Shown here: positions 54,269-64,000 of the stretch, one piece after another | How the letters are laid out: each line of letters begins with the position of its first letter | Numbering within the stretch: the stretch's first letter is position 1 | NCBI GenBank assembly: GCA_008828725.1 | Contig: MEHQ01002788.1 | Coordinates: 1-64,000, forward strand | DNA from: Saccharina japonica | Lineage: Eukaryota; Sar; Phaeophyceae; Laminariales; Laminariaceae | Direction: 5' to 3' | Length of the DNA: 64,000 nt | Position numbers and translations under genes: made by a program | The notes under the pieces: model-generated | Told to the model about the DNA's origin: nothing | The model's input: only the letters and a program-made list of their open reading frames with translations | Database searches by the model: none

Positions 54269-54663
54269 GTACTCGCACGGTACTTGTTTTGCTCCCACAA
54301 TCTAGCCCTGCTTTTGCTGTATCTATAGCCTCCTGCGTATGATCATCGACCCCGACAGGTGCCACCGTGCGACATGGTGTAGGTGTGCTGTTCTCGTTTG
54401 TACCTGGTATATTCTACTGTAACTGTGTATACTTGGCAGTGACTGTCCGAGCGTGTCCTCCCCTACCTTTTTCTTCACAAGTGCACCGGAAGGTTTGGAG
54501 AATAACTATGATACTTGAAATTAGTATAGGATAGACTTTGCAGTGGTGAAAGGGTTGGGCTTGCTGAACCAAACAAATACTGAAAGTAACTAACTTGCTC
54601 TGCCCCCGGCCGCACTCTTGGGCGCATTTTGTTTTTTTTTCTCATGGTGTTGTGGCGTTTCAG

Positions 54664-54801
54664 GGCAACGCTGAGCAGCATGGCGGCAGTGAGGCCGACT
54701 GCGATCGGGGCCAAGAAGAGGGCCATGGCTCCGCAGGGGCCCTCCACTCGGCGGCAGCTGGCCGACCCCGAGAAGACGGACGGGATGGCTCGGCGCCTCA
54801 G
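54664..54801 (+). CDS. Candidate exon 4 (copy 2)
   Basis: 138 bases with the same phase-2 acceptor and donor as 29,411-29,548. Relative to copy 1 one M is T and one A is V; the remainder is the same. Basic, no known domain. Confidence 0.5.
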
Positions 54802-55083
54802 GTAGGACATTTCTTCACTTGCTTTCGAAAACAAAAATCATACGTTTATTACCGGTAATTAGTTTCCTACTTTTACAGTAGTTACCTAATAACTTTATTC
54901 AGTTATTAATGGTTACTTACCGGGATATATTCTAAGTTTCTTACGGACACTTGCTTGCTTACGTTGCTCAGCTACCTCCCTGGTTACTTCCTACTCACCC
55001 TGACTTGGAACGAGCGCGGCCGTTTGCCTCATTTCCGCTCTACTACGGGTATTTCATATTTATAATTTGTTAGAAGTCGCGTG

Positions 55084-56460
55084 CAACATGTGCAGATCCT
55101 ACAGATCATACAGATCCCACCTAGGCAAACGCGTATGAAAGATCTAGATCATACAGATCCCATCAGTCAAATATGATCTAGATCCCGCAGATCCTACAGA
55201 TCACAATTGGCAAAGATATGCAGATACTACAGATCATACAGATCTCATCTAGGAAAACATGTGTGAAGGATCTAGATTATAGAGATGTCACCCAGCCAAA
55301 CGTGTGTGTAAGATCTAGATCATACAGATTCTACCCGGCCCAACATGTGCAGATCACGCAGATCGTACCGATCCCACCCAGTCAAACGTGTGCAAAATAT
55401 CTAGATTGTACAGATCCCACTAAGAACATGCGTGTAAGATCTAGATCATACAGGTCCTACCCGGCCCAACATGTGCAGATCACGCAGATCATACCGATCT
55501 CACTCAGGTAAGCATGTGCAGATCCTACAGATCATACAGGTCCCACCTAGGCTAACGGGTATGAAGGATCTAGATCACGCAGACCCCACCCAGGTAAGCG
55601 TGTGACAGATCCTACAGATCACACAGATCCCATCAACCAAACGTGTGCGTAAGATCTAGGTCATACAGATCCCATCAGTCAAATATGATCTAGATCCCGC
55701 AGATCCTACAGATCACAATCGGCAAACATATGCAGATACTACAGATCATACAGATCTCACTTAGGAAAACATGCGTGAAGGATCTAGATCATACAGATGC
55801 ACCCTGTGTAAGATCTAGATCATACAGATTCTACCCGGCCCAACATGTGCAGATCACGCAGATCGTACAGATCCCACCCAGCCAAACGTGTGCAAAATAC
55901 CTAGACTATACAGATCCCACCAAGGAGAACATGCGTGTAAGATCTAAATCATACAGGTCCTACCCGGATCAACATGTGCAGATCACGCAGATCGTGCAGG
56001 TCTTACCCACGTAAGCATGTGCAGGTCCTACAGATCATACAGATCCCACCTAGGCAAACGTGTGTGAAGGATCTAGATCAAACATATCCCACCTACAGTA
56101 GGTAAGCATGTGTAGATCCTACAGATCATACAGACTCCATCCAACCAAACGTGTGCGTAAGGTCTCGGGCATATAGATCCCATCAGTCAAATATGATCTA
56201 GATCCCGCAGATCCTATATACCACACTGCGCAAACATGTTCAGATCCTACAGATCGTACAGATCCCACCCAGGTAAACATGCGCGAAGGATCTAGATCAT
56301 ACAGCTCCCACCAGCCAAACATGTTGTGTAAGAGCTAGATCTGTGTAAGAGCTAGATCGTACAGATCCCGACCGAAAAAACGATGTAGATCCCGCAGACC
56401 ATATAGATCAAGGATATATCTGACCGAAAAGAGCTAGATCCTCAAGATGGGATCTGATCT
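55084..56460 (+). repeat. CAGATC/CTAGATC satellite (copy 2)
   Basis: Equivalent of 29,832-31,190, with a small tandem gain (GTGTAAGAGCTAGATC doubled near 56,327-56,358). Confidence 0.9.
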
Positions 56461-56665
56461 GGCCGACGTGTGGAACATTCACGAAAAAAAAGCACGCTGA
56501 ACGCTTTTTGCATTTTGCCGCTGTGTCGTCAGGCTGTCACAGCAAGCAGCGATGTTAACACAGCAATCATGTACTCACAATTCGAAACTCTGAATCTCTG
56601 AAGTGAACAACTCTACTCGTAGGACTCTTGTTTCACGTACGACTCGACTCGTACCGTAAAACTTG

Positions 56666-56666
56666 C

Positions 56667-56725
<59 letters not shown>

Positions 56726-56742
56726 CATCTATCTATCTACAT
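56666..56742. repeat. (ATCT)n microsatellite (copy 2)
   Basis: Uninterrupted version of 31,396-31,471. Confidence 0.95.
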
Positions 56743-57830
56743 ACAGCAGTAGGCCATCTACTGTAGTTCCCCGCCTGCCGTTGTGACAGGTTGCGCAGGA
56801 TCAACCAGGAAATATGTTTTGCGAGTAGATCATGCAGACTGCGTACGGTATACGGCTCCCACCCGGTAACATGAGCTAGACAGCAGTACAGCACTTCAGG
56901 AAAGTATCTGCCCTGAACGATCTACTGGTTTGTTTGTTTTTCGTCGCCGGAAATTCGGGACCCCTTAAGACCCAAATCTCCAAAACAGAAAACTATATAT
57001 CTGGCGGAAAAAAACAAGAACAAAGGAACAAACAAACAAACCCAACTGTTATCGGGTCGGCAGGGGCTCATACAGAAGTGTGCCAAACTTCAGGGTCTCA
57101 ATTCTAAAACAAACGGCGTTGACTTTGGCTACTGATTCAATTTGGAGTGATATGCTTGATTGAGCCAGTCTTTTATCTGTTTTTTTTTCACGGGCCTAGG
57201 ACTGGCGCTACCGCCGAAAATGTGACCCGATCAATCACAGGCCTTCAAAGAGGTCAATAATAGTCAGGCGTTTCCGAAGCATTTTTGTTTTTTTCCCCCC
57301 ATTTTTTTTATCTGGACGGGCCGCTTCCAGGTGGTCCAGAGTATGCTTTATGCTTGTATGTACAAACTTTCACGCAAATATTTGAAGATATGACTGCGTA
57401 GGATCTATATTAGTCATACTCGACGCCCATAACCGAATATACATTGAAAACTAAGTGATTACGAGGCGATGCCGGAATTTGCTCGTTCACCACACAAAAA
57501 TCAAAATGGCCACGCCGTTTCTAAGAGGTGGACCCTGAACTCTAGCACACGTGTTTCATATGCATGCCCCTGCCGAACCATTTATGATCTGTTTTTTTTC
57601 GTCGCCGAAAATTCGGGATCCCTTAAGACCCAAATCTCCCCCCCCGAAACCAAACGAACTTTCTGGCTTTAAAAACAAAAACGGTAACGACTCGTCAGCG
57701 GTTCATACCGTAGAACATGTGTGCCTAATTTTCAGAATTTATCTCCCAACAACGGTGTGGAGATTGATTGGACTTGTACGGAATTTGGGGAGGTAAGCTT
57801 GAACAAGCCTGTAGGTAGTACTGTACTACT
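56743..57830 (+). repeat. Family F repeat block (copy 2)
   Basis: Equivalent of 31,472-32,560. Confidence 0.65.
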
Positions 57831-57852
57831 AACGGTCAGCCAGCTGTACCAT

Positions 57853-58260
57853 GTATCATCCAAAGTGCGGGATACTCAATCAAATAAAATCGTCTCCCCC
57901 TATCCCCTGTTCCCCATTGCCAACCGCCTCTGCCAATAGGAGTTCCGCTAGGTCTACACAACAAACCACATCCGCCGTCATCGCCGGAGAGCAGAGGAAG
58001 ATGCTCAACACAGGAGCGGGGGTGGCATCCCGCACCAGGCAGGCGACGCAGGCACGCGACGCCGTGTCGCCTGCCTGGTGCGGGATGCCACCCCCGCTCC
58101 TGTGTTGAGCATTTTCCTCTGCCCTCCGGCAATGATGGCGGGTGTGGGTTCTTGTGTACACGTAGCGGAGCTCCTATTGACAGAGGCGGTTGGCAATGGG
58201 GAACAGGGGATAGGGGGAGACGAATGCATTTTAATCAAGTTCCCCGTACTTTGGATGGTA
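57853..58260. repeat. Large palindrome (copy 2)
   Basis: Arms 57,853-58,047 and 58,066-58,260 around an 18-base spacer, equivalent of 32,583-32,990; a third direct arm copy is at 58,411-58,555. Confidence 0.95.
57940..58108 (+). CDS. Candidate last exon inside the palindrome (copy 2)
   Basis: Same acceptor, phase, frame and TGA as 32,670-32,838; no difference noticed. The same doubt applies: the exon lies in a repeated arm. Confidence 0.3.
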
Positions 58261-58555
58261 CGTAAGGAATTATAATCTAGTGTTGCTGTCGCTAGGTAGG
58301 AACTCACGTCGCACGATATATGTAACTGCCTTGTCAACTTGTGTGCGTTGGTGGTTTGGAGTGGTAATCTTGAATGAGCCTCGATGATAGGTATTTAATA
58401 GTAACCCGTTAGCCAGCTGTATCATGTATCATCCAAAGTACGGGTAACTCAATAAAATGCATTCGTCTCCTCTCCCCTGTTCCCCATTGCCGACCGCCTC
58501 TGTCAAAAGGAGCTCGACGGGAGCGGGGGTGGCATCCCGCACCAGGCAGGCGACC

Positions 58556-61500
58556 GCGGCGGCGGCGAAGGCGAGGGGCGGGGGTAAGGTAGTGCGGAAG
58601 CGGTGGGTGTAGGGTGTGAAGGGTGTCAGGAGAAGTGTTGTTGCTCAACTCCTTTTTCATTTCCTGAACCCCCCCCAACTGGCCCAACTGGCAAGCCTCG
58701 CTCTGCTCGTGTACACCTAAACACCTAGGGCAATAGCCTAGAGCTCTACAAGTGGCACTTGTGGTTGGTCGTTTGCTTTTTTTTCGAGATAATTGATGCG
58801 GTTGGACGGTTTCTGGCTTTTACCGTTTTGATTGTTTTGATTGTTTTGATTGTTTCCGATGTTTCGATTTAAAGTGATTTGTGTGGTCTAGACCGGCATA
58901 CACTTGATTTCAAAGGACTTGGGAGGTGATTGGTGGGCAGTGGTACTTCGCCACCATATCCATTTCCTTCTGCTACTACTTCTGTTTTTGTTTTTTTCTA
59001 GTGCCCACCTTTTTTCAAGAGTGAGTGACGGTTTGGAGCCTGTCGGCCTACCGGTACTACGGCGTACCTCGTCGGGTCTCTCGCAATTATCACGGACCAA
59101 GGGGAGTCGAGGATATGATAGAGGGAGATGCAGTAAGCTGTTTGTGGCTATTGTCGGTGGTGGCGGGCGTGGCCAGTGGACAGTATTATACCTAGTGAGG
59201 TGGTGCGGGTGCTGTTTGCAGGGTTGCTGCAGTAGATAGACTATCCTCGATATAGGAATGTGCGGATTTGGAAATAGACCTGTTGAGTCTTTTCAGATTC
59301 CATTCTCTGAGTGGGAGCTACTGCTGTGACACTGCTATTGATGTTGTCCACCGTCTAACCGCTGTCTAGCAAGGAACGCTTTGGGAGCGTATTGTACCTG
59401 ATGTAGTACCCTATTTACTGCCTGGTTATTGTATTATGCTGGTACTGTAGTAACTACTGTACTGTGTTTGGTATACAGTATACAGTGGGGCCACCGCAGC
59501 CGAAACATGGAGGGGGGGGGGGGTCATATGGTCGTGAAACCGGTGTGGGTTGACTCGACTTGAAAAATCTCAGCAGGATGGAGTTCGTTCCTTTGAGGCG
59601 TGATAGCACCCGTGGGCACTTTACTCACTTTGCTTATTTTGTTATCTCCTCTGCACCGTACTGTACATGAGGTGAACGAGAGTTTGTTGAGTGTCACGCG
59701 TTATTAATACTTTAATATTACCCTGGCTGGTACATGGGGGAGGTGTACGATGACGGTGTGTTGATTTTTTCTTGTGAACAGGATAATCAGGCTCCCCGCC
59801 GGTGATCTTCCAGTATCACGCCGTCGGAACGTTGGGCTTCACCATGCTTGTCTGTTCCCCTCAGGACCCAGGGTGCTGCTATCATACTATAACACCACCT
59901 GGTAGGATAGGTACAGCAGTAGGTTAGCTACCTTGCGTGCGCTGCTGGCGTGGTTTGGGAAACTCACACACGCTGTCGATCACACTACTGTCCAAAGCTG
60001 TACGTAGACGTCTTACTACATACAGTACATACCAGTGCATGCAGTAGACACGAAGAGCGATACAGTACGGGTTGGCGCGTTTTTTTTGTTTTAGAGTTTT
60101 AGAAGTGCCCATCGCGGCCGGCGATCTATAGAGGACGTCTGTGAGTTGTAGCGGGGAGAATGGTTATGGTGATCCGTCCCGACTATTCTCCCCCCGTGTT
60201 TCCCTTCCGTACCATACGTACTGACTGTAGCCTCTACTGGAGGGCTGGGATCGGTGCACAGGTTTTTCTGGAGATTTGATGCATGTATGTTTTTTTCAAA
60301 GAGGGTGTATAGTATATAGGAGTGGTGATGGTGGGAGGGGGAATGGTGAGGGGGGGTTGGGAGATATTTGGGGGGAAATAGCACTGTCCCTGTTGTTTCC
60401 GTCCTTTAAGCGTCTGTGTATGTATGTATCTGTGGTTTGCTCGTGAAAGCAATTTTCTTGAAGTCGTCGATATGACCCCTTGAAGAGGTGTTCGCGGACG
60501 ATTGTTAACTTCTTTACACTCAGCAGTCGCAGAAGGAATACCGGCAGAGTGAGACAGCAGTACGCTACATATCTCGGGCCATCGGTAGTTTAGTGGAGTT
60601 TGATACCCTGGCAACGTTTCTTATCGTCGAAGCAATCGAGGCTGTGAAGCGCGAGTGTTTGCCGTCGCGGGGACGGTCGCCGCTTTTGCCTATTGCCTAT
60701 TGTGTCTTGTACTGCCTGCCTACTATGCATAGTGTACTAGTATGAATGGTAGTCTACTGCAGTTACCCTTGTAGAGCACTTTTTACTCTGTTACTGGGCA
60801 TGGAATGTCGAATGACCTGACGCTTGGGGCAAGAGATAACACGGAAGGAGGTGCAAAGAATAATCAAGAAAGCACATTGAGGACACATTAAACGTATGTC
60901 ACTGGGGGGTTACCGCTCTCCTAAGCACCGCCGGTGGCCTTGTTCCTTAGGGGTATCATCGATCCCTTCCCCTTTCCTGTTTTTGTTTTTCATTGCGTGC
61001 TACAACTGTATATAGTGCTACGGTAGAACACATGGTCGAACCGCGACTGATTGTCTCCGCGTTGGTGTTAGCGCTCAGCGACCTCTCTATAGACACACAC
61101 ATGCTATCTTAAGTCTTAAGGGTAGAGAGGAGAGGTGCACACATTGGTTTCTGAGGGTGGTCAGTCACTTGAGGAGCTCTATACTAAGACTAAGTCAAAA
61201 CATCATTTCAAGAAGAAATACAAGTGAAACACGATGAACAATATATACCATGGCCAAGGTATACGCAAAATCATATTGTGTTGCAAAAAAAGAAGGGTAT
61301 GTATGCCGTCCATTTTGGGTTAAGGACCCCCGAAAAAATCAGAAAATATTTCAGCCGAAAAACAAAAAAGTGCTGCCCCTATCTGTGTATCGTAGCACGC
61401 GTCTCGGGTGTCAATCCAAACTGTAACACTGCTGTAACACTGTAACTGACTGACGAACGTTTCAGATATAGAAGAGGGTCGCCAAGTGCGCCCGGGTCTA

Positions 61501-61717
61501 CCGAGGGACACAGAGAGTAGGGTTGTGCTAACATACTGAACATCAAAGATTTCACGCAAATTTAACTTATACCTGGTACTTCATCTAAACGTTGTGTTTG
61601 TGCATACAGCAGTAGTACCGGCCTTCTCACAATATACCATAAATCGAATTCACCATGCCTTTCTTATTTTGGGCGTGCCCGAAAGCACACTGCACTCTCT
61701 CCTGTCTCTTATGTTGT
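58556..61717. other. No gene supported (copy 2)
   Basis: Equivalent of 33,286-36,440 with scattered small differences, mainly at 60,290-60,440, where TATG and single-base changes accumulate next to the G-rich stretch. Confidence 0.5.
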
Positions 61718-62067
61718 GATTTCTTACTTTGACCCTCGGAGAGACGGTTTCCCTACAGGCTGGTTCAACTAAAAAATACGGCAAAAGCATTTCCCCAGCC
61801 AATGTCCACGCCGTTTTTTCGAGTCGGACCGAGAATGTTTGCACATGTCTTCTATGAGTCCTTTAGAGCACCTTACCCAACCAAAACGATATTGGTCTGA
61901 TTTTTCGTTGTTTTAGGATTGTTTTTTGCAAATCTGGACTACCAGAATAGACCAAACATTTTCGGCGAAAAAGGGTTAGAAAGAAACCCCCCTCCCGGTC
62001 AGTCCTTGCAAAGTTATGAAGTGTAAGGGTTTATCTCTAAAACACGGAGTAGACATTTGTTTACGTC

Positions 62068-63437
62068 CCGCCGCACCCGGGGATGATATGATCCCATCCC
62101 CGGGTCATATATCCTTCCATATATCTACAATTCCAACGACCCGGGGACGCAAACAGACATCCCCCGGGTCGATACCGCCTCACAAGGTGTCAAAACCCCA
62201 ATACCACACGGGCTAATTTACGGTTGCCTGGCCCTCATAGAGCCAGTGTGCGCCCCGCAAGGTGTGGAAACCCCACCACCACTGGCTGATTGCTCATTTG
62301 GCTGGGGCCCTGGAGCCCAGAGTCAGCACGCAGCGAGGGCTACCCCTCGGGGCAACGGCGAGGTTCCGCCACACCCGGGGATGATAAAGTCCCACCCCCG
62401 GGGCAGAAGTCCTTTCACATATCTACAACTCCAACAACCCGGTGTGGTGGAATTGGGGATTAAAAGGGTCCACGTTTCTACCACACCGGGGACGAAAACG
62501 GACATCCTTCGGGTCGATACCGCCTCACAAGGTGTGGAAACCCCAACCCAACGGTAAAAGTTTCAGTTGCCTGGCCCTCATAGAGCCAGCGTTCGGCGAG
62601 AGCTGCCCCTTGGGGCAACATCAAAGTCCCACCGCACCCGGGGATGATAACGTCCCATCCCCGGGTCATAAATCGTTCCATATATCTACAACTCCAACAA
62701 CCCGGGGACAAAAACGGACATCCCCGGGGTCGATACCGCCCCGCAAGGTATGGGAACCCCACCACCACTGCTGACTGATTGCTGATTTGACTGGGGCGCT
62801 GGAGTCCAGAGAGCCAGCACGCAGCGAGGGTTATCCCTCGGGGCAACGGCGAGGTCCCGCCGCACCCGGCGATTATAACTTCCCACCCCCGGGTCAGAGT
62901 TCCTTCTATACATCTACAACTCCATCGACCCGGGGACGCAAGCGGACATCCCCCGGGTCGATACCGCCCCACAAGGTGTGGAAACCCGAACCCCACGGGC
63001 AAATTTAAATTTACGGTTGCCTGGGCTAATTAACGGTTGCCTGGCCCTCATAGAGCCAGCGTGCGGCGAGAGTTTCCCCGCGGGGCAACGGCGAAGTCAC
63101 ACCGCACCCGGGGGTGATAACATCCCATCCCCGGGTCAGAATTCCTTCCATACATCTACAACTCTAACAACCCGGGGGCGAAAACGGACATCCCCGGGGT
63201 CGATACCGCCCCACAAGGTGTGGAAACCCCAACCCCACGGGCTGATTTACGGTTGGCTGGCTCTCATGGAGCCAGCGCGTGGCGCGAGTTGCCCCTCGGG
63301 GCAACGGCGCGGTCTCACCGCACCCGGGGATGATAACGTCCCATCTCCGGATCAGAAATACTTGCGGACATCTACAACTCCAACAACCCTAGGACGAAAA
63401 CAGACACACCCCGGGTCGATACCGCCCCGCATGGTGA
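62068..63437 (+). repeat. Hairpin-rich tandem array (copy 2)
   Basis: Equivalent of 36,791-38,160 with the same six units and very few differences. One + frame here stays open for 187 codons (62,978-63,541) across two units. Confidence 0.9.
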
Positions 63438-63616
63438 TTCTAATTTTTCGGTTCAGAGTGGTACATCACAGCACACTGTTAATGCGAGTACTATGTACCA
63501 CACCAGGAACTTACATACTACTATGGGCAACGCAACGCTAGCGCCACGGGCGGAGCCGTGGCTGTACCGCTAGTGAAAATAAATAAAATAAAGCAAATCA
63601 ACAGACAATCGAACAA

Positions 63617-63847
63617 CCAAACAAAAACAATAACAAAAGAAAAAGAAAAAGGAAAGTGTCGTGCTTCTCCCTCCGGAGGAGATGCGACAGACAATAAAAA
63701 ATGAAATGAACTGAAATGAATTATAATGAAATGAAATGAAAAAAACGTAAACAGAGCAAGACTACGTAAGAACGAGAGGAAAGTATAAGCAACCGGAGCA
63801 CACCCAAAGCACCTTCCAGAGGCAGTCGTGGCAGGTTTGTACCCGTA
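63617..63847 (+). repeat. Dispersed A-rich hairpin element (copy 2)
   Basis: Equivalent of 38,340-38,570. Confidence 0.65.
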
Positions 63848-64000
63848 GTGCAGACAGCTTCTACCAGCTAGCCGGTTTGGTACCTTGCTACCCTATCCGC
63901 CGTCTCCTTCCTGCTTCCGTCAGCCGCGGTTTCCCTACGAACCGCCCTCCTCCCCTGTCTCCATTCCCTTGGGCGCCACCCATACAACGGATGCGTGGTG

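Larger units (their letters stand above)
40831..64000 (+). repeat. Copy 2 of the large duplication, truncated by the window end
   Basis: Collinear with 14,645-38,728. Major differences: no 2.4-kb tandem unit; about 1.6 kb of other sequence at 47,405-49,000, including a diverged exon 1; a different exon 3 centre; a shorter minisatellite; about 18 extra bases in the satellite at 56,325-56,360. The unannotated stretches of copy 1 have the same content here. Confidence 0.95.

Noticed and set aside
52716-54365. 549-codon open frame on the minus strand
   Set aside because: It crosses an N gap and low-complexity GC-rich sequence, opposes a + strand frame with a perfect leucine heptad series and splice sites, and its only meaningful peptide (STHFALAALASFAANAEPLS) is explained by the palindrome.
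62978-63541. 187-codon + frame as a standalone gene
   Set aside because: It is repeat-unit translation within the hairpin array. Peptide coding is kept as a hypothesis in the findings but not called as a gene.
1-64000. Retrovirus-like, LTR or Polinton elements
   Set aside because: I looked for polymerase, integrase, protease and capsid motifs in all frames and for long direct terminal repeats around a coding body, and saw none.

Overview
The window is eukaryotic nuclear DNA, rich in repeats and poor in genes. It has GT-AG introns of about 0.4-3.1 kb, CAG-rich coding sequence, many microsatellites, short inverted-repeat transposons (MITEs), long G or C homopolymers and one small block of TTAGGG-type telomere repeat. 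This mix would fit a repeat-rich alga such as a brown alga, but nothing here proves a lineage. I found no rRNA operon, no convincing intact tRNA, no CRISPR array, and no reverse transcriptase, capsid or envelope gene.

Layout. Bases 1-13,933 are single-copy relative to the rest of the window. They hold tandem arrays, MITEs and a short dispersed repeat with a C-run at one end, and no gene I can support. A 711-base N gap follows (13,934-14,644). Bases 14,645-38,728 (copy 1) and about 40,831-64,000 (copy 2, cut by the window end) are two collinear, near-identical direct copies about 26.2 kb apart at the left and 25.3 kb apart at the right. Bases 38,729-40,830 lie between them and carry an inverted-repeat element, a MITE and an unrecognised GC-rich stretch. 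The copies are either a recent segmental duplication or two haplotypes of one locus joined in the assembly; assembly gaps at 13,934, 47,405 and 53,614 keep the second reading open.

Candidate gene. Each copy contains one candidate multi-exon gene on the + strand. In copy 1 the exons are 22,683-22,835, 23,657-24,361, 27,060-29,015, 29,411-29,548 and 32,670-32,838; in copy 2 they are 46,454-46,606, 49,075-49,782, 52,483-54,268, 54,664-54,801 and 57,940-58,108. The splice phases I propose agree (0, 0, 2, 2). The product would be a largely disordered Q/H/S/E-rich protein with a seven-leucine heptad zipper at the start of exon 3. The middle of exon 3 differs strongly between copies: copy 2 carries a long imperfect palindrome that encodes a related peptide repeat on both strands, while copy 1 keeps only the arm that is flipped relative to copy 2. 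Copy 1 also has an internal 2.4-kb tandem duplication that produced a broken extra set of exons 1 and 2.

Downstream of the gene lie a CAGATC-rich satellite inside its last intron, a 195-bp-arm palindrome that contains the last exon, and a hairpin-rich tandem array at 36,791-38,160 (62,068-63,437 in copy 2). The MITEs fall into at least three end-types (TTAA, TA with CGG ends, TA with CCGG or CAGGACACC ends), and two of the end-types share an internal core.
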